NCBI GenBank assembly: GCA_947499935.1
Contig: CANMQH010000005.1
Location: 124,001 to 188,000, forward strand
Reading direction: 5' to 3'
From: an uncultured Algibacter sp.
GTDB lineage: Bacteria > Bacteroidota > Bacteroidia > Flavobacteriales > Flavobacteriaceae
DNA: 64,000 bases
Both the position numbers and the translations under genes were made by a program. A model generated the notes under the pieces. It was given only the letters and a program-made list of their open reading frames with translations, made no database searches and was not told where the DNA came from. This document shows, piece by piece, positions 24,903 to 34,826 of this stretch (the stretch's first letter is position 1; each line of letters starts with the position of its first letter).

Positions 24903-26055
24903 CGCTCAAATAGAGATACAACTTATTGCTAGTATTGTCGCCATTGCCTGCGCTATTCCAGGAACATTTCTAGTGCTTAGAAAAATGGCTATGATTAGTG
25001 ATGCTATTAGTCATTCTATTTTACCAGGTATTGTTATTGGGTTCTTTATTACCCAAGATTTAAATTCACCATTACTCATTTTATTAGCTGCACTTACAGG
25101 CATTATTACAGTTGTTCTGGTTGAGTATATTCAAAAAACAGGCTTAGTAAAAGAAGATACAGCCATAGGGTTAGTATTCCCTATCCTTTTTAGTATCGGG
25201 GTTATTTTAATTGCTAAAAATGCGAACGATGTTCATTTAGATATTGATTCCGTATTATTAGGTGAATTGGCTTTTGCACCTTTTGATAGGCTCGTTATTT
25301 CGGGAGTAGACGTTGGTCCTAAATCTCTTTGGGTTATTGGAAGTATCTTAATCCTAACTATTGGTTTGCTTTTTGCATTTTTTAAAGAATTAAAAGTAAG
25401 TACTTTTGACGCTGGATTAGCAGCCTCATTAGGCTTTTCTCCTGCCATTATCCATTACGGATTAATGACGGTTTCATCCATAACAACCGTTGGTGCTTTT
25501 GATGCCGTTGGTGCTATTTTAGTAGTTGCTTTAATGATTGCTCCTGCTGCAACGGCCTACTTACTTACTAATAATTTAAAACGCATGCTTATATATTCTA
25601 TAAGTTTTGGAGTATTTAGTGCCATTTCAGGCTATTGGTTAGCTCATGGGTTAGATGCCTCTATTGCTGGTTCTATAACTACTATGTTGGGGTTATTGTT
25701 TTTAATGGTTTATCTATTTGCTCCTAATAAAGGTGTTATCGCCGTTTTGTATAGGGAAAAACAACAACGTACCGAGGTTTCATTATTAACATTTTTACTG
25801 CATTTAAAAAATCATAATGAAAAAAAAGAACGCCACGTTAATCACCTCAACGAACATATTAATTGGCAAAAAATACGTAGCAAAACAGTATTAGAATTAG
25901 CCCTTAAAAATAATATGATATCTATCGAAAAAAATATTGTGTCACTTACCGCAAAAGGTGATGATTTTACATCTCAAGCCATAGACTATATTATTACCAA
26001 CGAAGATGCTCAAATTGAACACATGAAAGATGATTTCTTTTTGTTTAGGGGCTGA
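24895..26055 (+). CDS. Second metal ABC transporter permease with C-terminal extension
   Basis: 386 residues. An ABC-3 permease core (about 1-275) carries KMAMISDAISHSILPGIVIG, parallel to the SLLGDAISHAALPG motif of its neighbour. A roughly 110-residue soluble tail follows, beginning LYREKQQRTEVSLLTFLLHL and including TVLELALKNNMISIEKNIVS and LTAKGDDF, again with a winged-helix flavour. It is translationally coupled to the first permease by the 8-bp overlap and ends the metal-uptake gene set. Confidence 0.9.
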   Translation: MNNAQIEIQLIASIVAIACAIPGTFLVLRKMAMISDAISHSILPGIVIGFFITQDLNSPLLILLAALTGIITVVLVEYIQKTGLVKEDTAIGLVFPILFSIGVILIAKNANDVHLDIDSVLLGELAFAPFDRLVISGVDVGPKSLWVIGSILILTIGLLFAFFKELKVSTFDAGLAASLGFSPAIIHYGLMTVSSITTVGAFDAVGAILVVALMIAPAATAYLLTNNLKRMLIYSISFGVFSAISGYWLAHGLDASIAGSITTMLGLLFLMVYLFAPNKGVIAVLYREKQQRTEVSLLTFLLHLKNHNEKKERHVNHLNEHINWQKIRSKTVLELALKNNMISIEKNIVSLTAKGDDFTSQAIDYIITNEDAQIEHMKDDFFLFRG

Positions 26056-26308
26056 GAAATCAACTAAAATTTATAATTTCTTATATTTTTAATGGGTTAA
26101 CCTTTTAAATAATACTAATAATCTCTTATTATTTAGAAAATTAACCACTAGATTGGGTCGAAAATTTTTGACTAAGAGTATTAGTTTATCAAAAAAATCA
26201 TTAATTCACCTAAAAAAATGTTCTCATAAAATAAAACTCCTTTTCTTTACGCATCTTTTTCAAGAAAATGATGCAACTTTTGTACATTTTATTTAAACAA
26301 ACTATCCA

Positions 26309-29300
26309 ATGAAAAACAACTTACTATTAATTTTAATACTTTTAGCATGCTTGAGCATTGAGTCTCAAGAAAAAATTCTTTTTATTGATATTGATACTAT
26401 CCTTGAAGAATCGTCAGACGGATTAAAACCTGAAGATTATAAAATAAATCTAGAACTTATTAGCAAAATAAATGAAAACGACTCTTCATATTGCGCTGCA
26501 CTAGTAACTAAATCATATTACCTTTTAAATTTAGAAAAATATAATGAAGCTATAAAAGTCGCAGATCAAGGACTTAATTTAAAATGTTATGATGATAATT
26601 CGTCTTTTTATATTAACAAAGGCTTATCTTTTATCTATTTGAAAGAATATAATAAAGCCTTGAAAACATGTAATCAAGGGCTAGAATCTCACCCTAAGAA
26701 CCATGTTTTATGGCATAATAAAGGAGTTATTTATGAAAAATTAGATCAAATAGAAAATGCTATTAAAGCTTATCAAATAGCTATAACATATAAACCAACT
26801 TATGCTAAATCTCACTTCCAATTAGGTAATATTTGTTATAAACAAAAACGCATATCCCAAGCTTTAATGTGTTATAACTTGTATTTACTTTTAACAGTCG
26901 ATGAGCCAGAAACGATAAAAATGTTATTATCCTTAAACAATCTTGTTTCCGAGAAAAATAATAATGATGTTAATTCTAATCTAGAAATATCAGTTGATGA
27001 TGAAGCCTTTGATGAATTAGATTTAATTCTAGATAATAAAATTGCTCTTAATAAGAAATATAAAACTGGCAATAAAATTGATATTTCATTAACCAAACAA
27101 AATCATGTATTGCTGGAAAAACTTAAGGATTTTAAAGGTAATGGCGGTTTTTGGGACACAAAATATGTGACACTTTTTAAATGGATTTCAGACAACAATT
27201 ACTTTGATGATTTCACATATACTATTTCTTATTCAATTGAAAATGAGAAATATAAAAAAGTAATTAAAAGCAACGAGAAAAAAATTATTGAATTCTTATC
27301 CTTGTTTTACAAAAAATGGCCTAACATCTTAAGCACTAATAATTTAAATTTCGAAGGCAAGAAATTAGAAGTTAGTAATTATTACTATAATTCTTACCTA
27401 CAAGCAGTTGGTAAAACAGAAAATGAAAAACCCATTGGCTCTTGGAAAATATATAACGAAGATGGTAAACTAACATCTTATGGCTCATACGATACTGATG
27501 GTAAACGTTCTAAAAAATGGACATGGCTTCATAAAAACAATCAAATAAAAGAAATTGCTTATTATAAAGCAGGTGAACTTAATGGAGAAAACCTAGAATT
27601 TTTTGATAATGGAAAACCTTATGTTATATCCAAATACAAAAATGAAAAACTTGATGGCGAATATTTATTATTTAATGATAAAGGCGCATTAATACAAAAA
27701 AAATATTTTAAAAATGGTGAATTGGATGGGTTATATAAATCGTTTTTTAATGTAGGCGAATCATTAATAGAATGGAATATCCCTTATGCAAATGGTAAAA
27801 TAGAACCTGTTGCTACAGAATATTATGCTAATGGAGATATTTTTAAAGAAATGCCATTTGTTAATGGAAAAAGACAAGGCGTTGAAAAAAAATATTATTT
27901 TAATAAACAAATTTCTACAGAAACCCATTATACTAATGGAAAATTAAATGGTCCTTTTAAAACATACCACAGAAATGGTAATACTTATGAAGAAGGTAAT
28001 AGTCTAGATAATTTTTATCACGGACCATGGAAAACATACTATCAAGACGGTGTATTGGAGAGCGATTTTTCATACGATCATGGTTATTTAGATGGTTTAT
28101 CTAAACATTACGATACTGATGGAAAATTGCATTACGAATTTCTGTATAAGAAAGGTGAAGTAATAGAATACAAATATCTTGATAAGGCTGGAAATGTTAT
28201 TAAAGAAGCAAGAAAAAAAGGTGGAGAATTTCAATTCACAGGATATTCAACTGAAGGCATTAAGTTTTCTGAAGGTTTATACGATATTAAGGGAGGTAAA
28301 GAAGGCCTATGGTCTTTCTATTCTGACAATGGAGTTTTAACCAATAAAGGAAAATATGTAGATAATAAAATTGATGGAGAATACACTTCGTATCATAATA
28401 ATGGGGAAATAGAATCTGTTTCTCAATACAGAAATGATTCTCTTACTGACTACTTTGCTAGTTATTACAAAAATGGCCAATTAAAAAAACAAGGGTGGTA
28501 CAAAAATAATCTTTCGCATGGTGAATGGCGCTCGTACTATATTGATGGTACTTTAGAAGAAATCAATTTTTATCATAAAAACCAGCTACATGGTAATCAA
28601 GAACTTTACAGTGTAGATGGAAAAATAAAACGAATTTATGTCTACAAATTCGGGAAACTATACTCGGAAACTTATTTCGATGTTGATGGAAAATCATTGG
28701 GAGAAATTAACTATCGTCCAAGTGAAAATAATTTTAAACTTATTTACAAGCATAGCAACGACAAGATAGACTTGGATATTGAATATGCTAATGGGTTAAA
28801 ACATGGTAAATATATTGGTTATTACTTTAGTGGCAAGAAGAGAATACAAGGTCAGTACAAAAATGGTGAGCAAGACGGTAAATGGATTTGGTATTACGAG
28901 AACGGAAACAAACGTATAATAAAGCATTACCGCAACGGCACATTGGATGGAGAATATACAAGTTATCATGAAAACGGTCAACTAGATGATAAGGATGTAT
29001 ATGCCTTTGGAAAAATTGAGGGCACTAGTGTTTCTTATCATGAAAATGGTAAACAATCTGATGCTACAACATATGAAAATGGTAAAATTCATGGTAAAAA
29101 AATATTCTATGATTGGTTTGGCAACATTCAACTTATTAGGTTTTATAATCATGGTAGGCTTATTGGCTATAGCTATTTAGGCGCAGACTCAAAAGAAGTA
29201 GCTATCATTCCAATAGCAAAGGAAACAGGCATTCTAAAAGCCTATTTTGATAACGGTAAGGTTTCTCGTGAATTAGAATACAAAAACGGAGATTTAGTAA

Positions 29301-29605
29301 ACACATATAAGGAATACTACTATTCTGGACAGCTAGAAAGCTTAATAAATTATAAATCCAATGATTTTGATGGTGTTATGACTACCTATTACCCAAATGG
29401 CAATAAAAAAGGTGTCTTTAATTATCAATATGACACATTGCAAGGGTTAGCAACAAAATATTACGAAAATGGCAACATAAAGGAAGAAGTAAACTATAAA
29501 AACAATAATAAAAATGGTATAGCTAAATATTATAACAGTTCTGGGAAATTGATAAGAAAAGATATATGTTTTGATGATGATGTTTATGAATCTAAAACTT
29601 TTTAA
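26309..29605 (+). CDS. Large envelope protein: TPR domain followed by about 28 MORN-type repeats
   Basis: 1098 residues with an N-terminal signal peptide (LLLILILLACLSIES). Residues about 60-220 form TPR units (YNEAIKVADQGLNL, YNKALKTCNQGLES, IENAIKAYQIAITYKP). A unique helical linker follows, then from about 375 to the end roughly 28 repeats of about 23 residues of the pattern YYxNGxxxxxxxYxNGxxxG. Databases tend to name such repeats MORN variant or YwqK antitoxin; no toxin partner is visible, so that label should not be read as function. The next gene starts one base after its stop, so it leads an envelope operon. Confidence 0.8.
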   Translation: MKNNLLLILILLACLSIESQEKILFIDIDTILEESSDGLKPEDYKINLELISKINENDSSYCAALVTKSYYLLNLEKYNEAIKVADQGLNLKCYDDNSSFYINKGLSFIYLKEYNKALKTCNQGLESHPKNHVLWHNKGVIYEKLDQIENAIKAYQIAITYKPTYAKSHFQLGNICYKQKRISQALMCYNLYLLLTVDEPETIKMLLSLNNLVSEKNNNDVNSNLEISVDDEAFDELDLILDNKIALNKKYKTGNKIDISLTKQNHVLLEKLKDFKGNGGFWDTKYVTLFKWISDNNYFDDFTYTISYSIENEKYKKVIKSNEKKIIEFLSLFYKKWPNILSTNNLNFEGKKLEVSNYYYNSYLQAVGKTENEKPIGSWKIYNEDGKLTSYGSYDTDGKRSKKWTWLHKNNQIKEIAYYKAGELNGENLEFFDNGKPYVISKYKNEKLDGEYLLFNDKGALIQKKYFKNGELDGLYKSFFNVGESLIEWNIPYANGKIEPVATEYYANGDIFKEMPFVNGKRQGVEKKYYFNKQISTETHYTNGKLNGPFKTYHRNGNTYEEGNSLDNFYHGPWKTYYQDGVLESDFSYDHGYLDGLSKHYDTDGKLHYEFLYKKGEVIEYKYLDKAGNVIKEARKKGGEFQFTGYSTEGIKFSEGLYDIKGGKEGLWSFYSDNGVLTNKGKYVDNKIDGEYTSYHNNGEIESVSQYRNDSLTDYFASYYKNGQLKKQGWYKNNLSHGEWRSYYIDGTLEEINFYHKNQLHGNQELYSVDGKIKRIYVYKFGKLYSETYFDVDGKSLGEINYRPSENNFKLIYKHSNDKIDLDIEYANGLKHGKYIGYYFSGKKRIQGQYKNGEQDGKWIWYYENGNKRIIKHYRNGTLDGEYTSYHENGQLDDKDVYAFGKIEGTSVSYHENGKQSDATTYENGKIHGKKIFYDWFGNIQLIRFYNHGRLIGYSYLGADSKEVAIIPIAKETGILKAYFDNGKVSRELEYKNGDLVNTYKEYYYSGQLESLINYKSNDFDGVMTTYYPNGNKKGVFNYQYDTLQGLATKYYENGNIKEEVNYKNNNKNGIAKYYNSSGKLIRKDICFDDDVYESKTF

Positions 29606-29606
29606 T

Positions 29607-31523
29607 ATGTATATTTTAAGGTTTACACTACTCATCCTTAGCTTTAATCTTGCAGCACAAGAGTCAGAAGAATTTAATTTATATAAAAAATTATATCCTA
29701 ATTCTAACTCGGTACGTATTAATCAAGAAACCAAGGTTACCATTAATATAGATTCGGACAAGATTTATATAACCCAAGAATTTATAGAAGAAGATCTATA
29801 CTTAGACGAAAGTGCTAAAAACAATGCTAAAAAATCTTTACATTTTTCCTCCTTTTTTGAATTAAAAGGGGTTGAGGCGTCATCTTTTAATTATGAGAAT
29901 GGAAAATATCGAGAACTTAAAGTGAAAGAGTTTAAAGAGAAAGATGAGTTAAACAAGTCCTTTTACGACGATTCTAAATCTCTAAATTTTCTTTATCAAA
30001 ACTTAAAAAAAGGATCAAAATCACGCTTAAAATATTCGGAAAACGTTAAAAACCCTCGTTTTCTAAGTCCATTTTACTTTGCGGATTTCTCTCCAATTGC
30101 CTCTAATAAAGTGACTATTATAGCAGACAAAAATATTAATCTAACTTTTAAAGAATTTCAAACAGAAAATTTTGATATTAAATTCCATAAAGAAGAAAAG
30201 AGGAACACTAATATTTATATTTGGGAATTAAAAAACACCGCAAAATATAAATATGAACCAAATGCACCTACTTATAAAAAGATTTTGCCTCATATTGTAC
30301 CAATCATCACGTCTTATAAAACAAAAGGCACTGAAGTTAAATTGGCCAGTGATATTTCTGACTTATACAAATGGTACTATTCTCTAGTTAAAGATATTAA
30401 TAAAGAACCTATTGATGAAGAGTTAGTCGCATTGGTCAACAAATTAACTACCAATAAATCTTCAAATTTAGAAAAAGTAAAAGCCATATATTATTGGGCT
30501 CAAAAAAATATTAAATATATAGCATTTGAATATGCATTGGGCGGATTTATACCAAGACAAGCAAACGATGTATTCAAAAAAAAATACGGAGATTGCAAAG
30601 ACAACTCTAGCATATTATATAAAATGTTGGAAATAGCAAATCTTAAAGGTAATCTAACTTGGATTGGCACTCGTACTATTCCTTATAATTATAACGACGT
30701 TCCCACTCCATTAGTGGATAATCATATGATTTTGTCATTTACAGAACAGGATAGCACTTATTTTTTAGATGCTACTGGAAGGTATATTCCGATAGAATAT
30801 CCTACACCTTTTATACAAGGTAAAGAAGCCCTTATTTCAAAAGGAAAATCTGGTTTTATTATTAAGAAAATCCCTATTATTCCTGCTCACAAAAATGCCA
30901 TTATTGACACTACTAATATCTCTTTAATAGACAATGATTTAACTGGAGCATCTAAAATTGAAATTTCTGGATATAGAAAAGTAGATTGTTACAATAGCCT
31001 AGAATATGCTACAACCAAACAAAAATCAATGACATTTTATAATAACCTACTAAGAAAAGGTAATAATAGATTTTTAATTGATGATTATACGGAGATTAAC
31101 AAGTATAATTATGATGAAAATTTTAAAGTAAATTACGCCTTTAGCATAAATGGTTATGCACAAACCTTAGGGAACGAAATTTACATAAACCTTAATCTAA
31201 ACAAAGCGCTTTCTTTATACAAAACAGAGGAAGATCGAAAAAACGAAATAGAGTACGATTACAAAAACGAAATGAGTTATTTTACTAAACTTAGCATCCC
31301 ACAAGGCTATACCATAGATTATATACCTGACAATGTTAGTATTTCTAATGATTTTTTCACAAGTCACATAAATTATTCATCATCACCTTCAAACATTACA
31401 TATTCACATCATATTAGTTTTAATTTTTTAATGCTTAATCCGGAACAGCAGAAAGAAATGAATGCTATGATAAAAACTATTGAAAAAGCCTATAAAGAAG
31501 TGGTTATTTTAAAAAAAATATAA
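29607..31523 (+). CDS. DUF3857/transglutaminase-like secreted protein with intact catalytic triad
   Basis: The start at 29607 (638 residues) opens directly on a signal peptide (MYILRFTLLILSFNLAAQ) one base after the upstream stop. An N-terminal beta domain of DUF3857 type is followed by a transglutaminase-like core. The Cys-His-Asp triad is present: C330 in YGDCKDNSS, H373 in DNHMIL and D388 in FLDAT. A C-terminal beta region follows. The fold suggests a periplasmic or surface cysteine hydrolase or amide-crosslinking enzyme. The substrate is unknown. It is paired with a degenerate paralogue downstream. Confidence 0.8.
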   Translation: MYILRFTLLILSFNLAAQESEEFNLYKKLYPNSNSVRINQETKVTINIDSDKIYITQEFIEEDLYLDESAKNNAKKSLHFSSFFELKGVEASSFNYENGKYRELKVKEFKEKDELNKSFYDDSKSLNFLYQNLKKGSKSRLKYSENVKNPRFLSPFYFADFSPIASNKVTIIADKNINLTFKEFQTENFDIKFHKEEKRNTNIYIWELKNTAKYKYEPNAPTYKKILPHIVPIITSYKTKGTEVKLASDISDLYKWYYSLVKDINKEPIDEELVALVNKLTTNKSSNLEKVKAIYYWAQKNIKYIAFEYALGGFIPRQANDVFKKKYGDCKDNSSILYKMLEIANLKGNLTWIGTRTIPYNYNDVPTPLVDNHMILSFTEQDSTYFLDATGRYIPIEYPTPFIQGKEALISKGKSGFIIKKIPIIPAHKNAIIDTTNISLIDNDLTGASKIEISGYRKVDCYNSLEYATTKQKSMTFYNNLLRKGNNRFLIDDYTEINKYNYDENFKVNYAFSINGYAQTLGNEIYINLNLNKALSLYKTEEDRKNEIEYDYKNEMSYFTKLSIPQGYTIDYIPDNVSISNDFFTSHINYSSSPSNITYSHHISFNFLMLNPEQQKEMNAMIKTIEKAYKEVVILKKI

Positions 31524-31533
31524 TAAAAACATC

Positions 31534-33498
31534 ATGCCTAAAATTACACTATTTATATTGTCCTTATCTATATTTCAATCTGTTTCATCACAATCTAAAC
31601 TATTTTACACGAGTTATGCTTGGGATGAAAAACCCAGTTATACAATTAAAGAAGGCACTAAAGACCCTATAATATCTATTAAAGAAAAAATAGCAACCGA
31701 ATTCTTTTTTGAAGGTGATAATCTAGTTGAATATTTTTTAGAGCATAAAGTTTTGTGGTTGAATTCTGACGAAAAAATAGAAAGCTACAATAAAGTATAT
31801 TTACCATATTCATCAACGTCTAAACTCAAAGTTAATAAAGCACGCGTTATTAATAAAGAAGGAAAAATTATTGAGTTAGATGATAGCAAAATACTAACTG
31901 CTTTAAACGAAGAAACTGGTCAAAACTATAAATATTTTGCTTTTGAAGGTATAGACAAAGGTAGTTTTATAGAGTATTTTTATGTCGTTAAACGCTATCC
32001 TAGATACGGCGGTAATCAAATTTTTTTACAATCAAGTTTTAATAAAAAAAATGTTCAGTTTGATTTGTTTGCGCCAACAAATTTGATTTTTTCATTCAAG
32101 TCTTACAACAATACTCCAGAGGTGAAAATTGACACACTAGTAACAGACAAAAGACATTGGTCCTTAGAATTAAAAAATGTAGAAGATTTACAAATAGAAG
32201 GTTTTTCGGCTTACAATGCTTCTAAAAAATCTATTGTTTATAAATTAGATCGTAATACATATAGCAACACTAAAGATATATCTTCTTATGGAAAAGTATC
32301 TCAAAATATTTACAGTTATTATTACCCAGAAAGCAGTAAAAAAAGAGATAAACTTCTTAAAAAATTTATTTCTGAAGCTACATCAAACTCAAAACTTAAT
32401 AATGAAACCTTAATAAGAAAGTTAGAGTTTTTTATAAAAGGTAATATTGTTATAACTAAAGATGGTAGTGATAATTTCAAAGATTTGAATGAAGTTATCA
32501 ATAAAAAAATCGCAAATGAAACTGGACTTATAAAATTGTATACTGCAGTTTTTAACTACTTAGATATAAAGCATGAAATTGTTATTACTAGCAACAGGGA
32601 AGAAATAAAGTTTGACAAAAAATTTGAAGCTAGTAATTTTTTAACAGATTTTTTAATCTACTTCAATGATTACAAAACTTATCTTTCACCAAAAAATCAA
32701 GGTTCTCGATATGGATTCCCTCCAGCTTATTTAACAGACAACTACGGTTTGTTTATAAAGGAAGTTAAGGTTGGTGATTTTAAATCTGGTTTAGGTAAAG
32801 TAAAATACATAAAGCCCATATTAGCAGATAAGAATGTCGATAAAATGACTTTAGACATCGCCTTCGATAAAGAAAACTTATCAAATTCTATTGTAAAACT
32901 AGACCGTTCTATGGAAGGTTATTACGCTATGTATTTTCAACCATTTATGCATCTTATAAAAGAGGAAAAAAAAGAAGAACTTATTGAAGGCTTTGCAAAA
33001 AGCATCAACAAAGATGTTAATATAACCAAGAAAGAAATAATCAATGGCAATCCAGAGTTATTTGGTATTAAGCCTATAAAGTTCATCCTTGAATTTAATT
33101 CTGAAGCATTCACCGAAAAAGCTGGAAAAAAATACTTGTTTAAAATTGGAGAACTTATTGGTAAACAAACTGAGCTTTATCAAGAAAAAAAACGTGCTAC
33201 ATCTATAGAAAACCCATTTAAAAAAAGTTATTTAAGAACCCTTAAACTTACTATACCAGAAGGCTATAGAATAGCTAATTTAAAAGACATTAATATTGAT
33301 AATTCTTTTTCTGAAAACGACATAGACATCATGTCATTTAAATCTTCCTATAAAATTGATGGCAATCTACTCATTATTACCGCAGATGAATATTATAAAA
33401 AAAATATTATTGATGTAGCTAATTATGAAAATTATAGGACCGTTATTAATAGTGCTGCAGATTTCAACAAAGTAGTTTTAATTTTTGAACCTTTATAG
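31534..33498 (+). CDS. DUF3857-type secreted protein with degenerate transglutaminase domain
   Basis: 654 residues with signal peptide MPKITLFILSLSIFQSVSSQ. The overall layout matches the preceding gene: a beta-rich N-terminal half containing FIEYFYVVKRYPRYGG, a helical middle and a beta C-terminal third. Where the active-site Cys loop should be, the sequence reads NETGLIKLYTAVFNYL. I see no Cys-His-Asp triad, so it is probably not an enzyme. It starts 10 bp after its catalytic paralogue, suggesting a paired function such as substrate binding or scaffold. Confidence 0.75.
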   Translation: MPKITLFILSLSIFQSVSSQSKLFYTSYAWDEKPSYTIKEGTKDPIISIKEKIATEFFFEGDNLVEYFLEHKVLWLNSDEKIESYNKVYLPYSSTSKLKVNKARVINKEGKIIELDDSKILTALNEETGQNYKYFAFEGIDKGSFIEYFYVVKRYPRYGGNQIFLQSSFNKKNVQFDLFAPTNLIFSFKSYNNTPEVKIDTLVTDKRHWSLELKNVEDLQIEGFSAYNASKKSIVYKLDRNTYSNTKDISSYGKVSQNIYSYYYPESSKKRDKLLKKFISEATSNSKLNNETLIRKLEFFIKGNIVITKDGSDNFKDLNEVINKKIANETGLIKLYTAVFNYLDIKHEIVITSNREEIKFDKKFEASNFLTDFLIYFNDYKTYLSPKNQGSRYGFPPAYLTDNYGLFIKEVKVGDFKSGLGKVKYIKPILADKNVDKMTLDIAFDKENLSNSIVKLDRSMEGYYAMYFQPFMHLIKEEKKEELIEGFAKSINKDVNITKKEIINGNPELFGIKPIKFILEFNSEAFTEKAGKKYLFKIGELIGKQTELYQEKKRATSIENPFKKSYLRTLKLTIPEGYRIANLKDINIDNSFSENDIDIMSFKSSYKIDGNLLIITADEYYKKNIIDVANYENYRTVINSAADFNKVVLIFEPL

Positions 33499-33524
33499 GC
33501 TAGTTATTTTAAACTCTACTCATT

Positions 33525-34718
33525 ATGAGAACTATTATATTTATTTCATGTTTCATTTTTTGCTTTCTATCCTGTAGTAATAAGAAAAAATATGAAGGCC
33601 AATGGACTAATTCCATTTTAAAAGACTCAGGTAATAATGAAACGAGGAATGTTATTATTGAAAAAGATTCTATAAAATTTAATCATCCATATTTTGATTT
33701 CTATAATACATATGCGCTTAAAATTGAAAAAGATAAATTCAATTTTAATAATATAATCCTAAAAGCTTCCATTGAAAAAGATACGTTAACATTAAATGAT
33801 TCCATTTATTTTATAAGAGATAATAAAAATACTTTAAGTGATAGCAAACCATTATTAAAAATTGATTTACCTCAAGTATCACAATTAAAGAATACTATTA
33901 AATATAGTAATGATGACTTAATTAATTACATTTATTTTGGAAAAAGACTGGATAATGGTAAATTCAGTTTACAGTTAAATGATAAATATGCTGAAATTTC
34001 AGAATTGCCTGAGTTTCTAAATTATTCACGTATATCTAGAAGAGAAGAGATTATTCCTTTTCGTTCAACATATTTATTAGTTGACAAAACAACTCCGATG
34101 AGATATCTTGAAGATATATTTTTCAACTTAAAACTAATTAATCAGCTAAAAGTTTGCTTTGTCAATAATATCTATTTAAAACACAATGATTCCAAAGGTA
34201 TTTATTATGAGTATGAAAGATTAATGAAAAGACTTCCTCATTATAGAGAATTAGACCATTACAAAATTGATAGTTCATATCAAACATATACGGCACCTCC
34301 TCCGCCTCCATATTTTCCAAGATTTGACAATAAAAGACCAAATACAAAACTCATTCTATTAAAAAACAACAATACTTTTATTAAAGATAGTTTGATTGAG
34401 TTTAAAAATTTGAAAAGCCTTATAAAACCTTTGATTAAAAACGCTAATACCATTTTAAGCCTTTATGATTTAGAGTCAACTTATGATAAGTTTTTAGAAT
34501 TAAATACTATAATTGATTCCGTTTATCAAGTTATTAGAGAGGAACACTCAAAAATCAAATTCAATAAATGTATTGACGATTTAACACAAGATGAACTAAC
34601 AGAAGTTAAGATTGAAAGACCAATGTATCATATTTGGGCTTATTCAATACCTCATTATAATAGTATAATTGAAAAAGAAGACACTTTTTATGGGTTAAAA
34701 CTTCAGTCTATTAAATAA
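33525..34718 (+). CDS. Uncharacterised lipoprotein
   Basis: 397 residues with a lipoprotein signal (FIFCFLSC, Cys near residue 18). No known family was recognised. Two segments, around D187 (STYLLVDKTTPMRYLEDIFF) and D315 (SLYDLESTYDKFLELNT), have the strand-Asp-helix look of ExbD/TolR periplasmic domains, but the match is weak. A Pro-rich stretch APPPPPYFPR lies between them. It ends the four-gene envelope operon (gap of 26 bp from the previous gene). Confidence 0.6.
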   Translation: MRTIIFISCFIFCFLSCSNKKKYEGQWTNSILKDSGNNETRNVIIEKDSIKFNHPYFDFYNTYALKIEKDKFNFNNIILKASIEKDTLTLNDSIYFIRDNKNTLSDSKPLLKIDLPQVSQLKNTIKYSNDDLINYIYFGKRLDNGKFSLQLNDKYAEISELPEFLNYSRISRREEIIPFRSTYLLVDKTTPMRYLEDIFFNLKLINQLKVCFVNNIYLKHNDSKGIYYEYERLMKRLPHYRELDHYKIDSSYQTYTAPPPPPYFPRFDNKRPNTKLILLKNNNTFIKDSLIEFKNLKSLIKPLIKNANTILSLYDLESTYDKFLELNTIIDSVYQVIREEHSKIKFNKCIDDLTQDELTEVKIERPMYHIWAYSIPHYNSIIEKEDTFYGLKLQSIK

Positions 34719-34826
34719 ATCTTTAAATTAGGTTTTAATAATTTAAACTTCATATCATGAAAATGATATATTAATATTCTTAAGTCAGACCAACTTCTAA
34801 ATAACAAATTTATCTATTTTAGTAAC

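Noticed and set aside
26107..26133. AT-only hairpin after the second permease
   Set aside because: The stem is all A/T with a long loop and no T run, so it is not convincing as a terminator.
26309..29605. YwqK antitoxin / toxin-antitoxin label for the MORN-type repeats
   Set aside because: The protein has a signal peptide, a TPR domain and no adjacent toxin. Only the repeat type matches.
34752..34769. 7-bp hairpin ATATCAT-GAAA-ATGATAT before yraN
   Set aside because: No T run and all but two pairs are A-T. Too weak to call a terminator.
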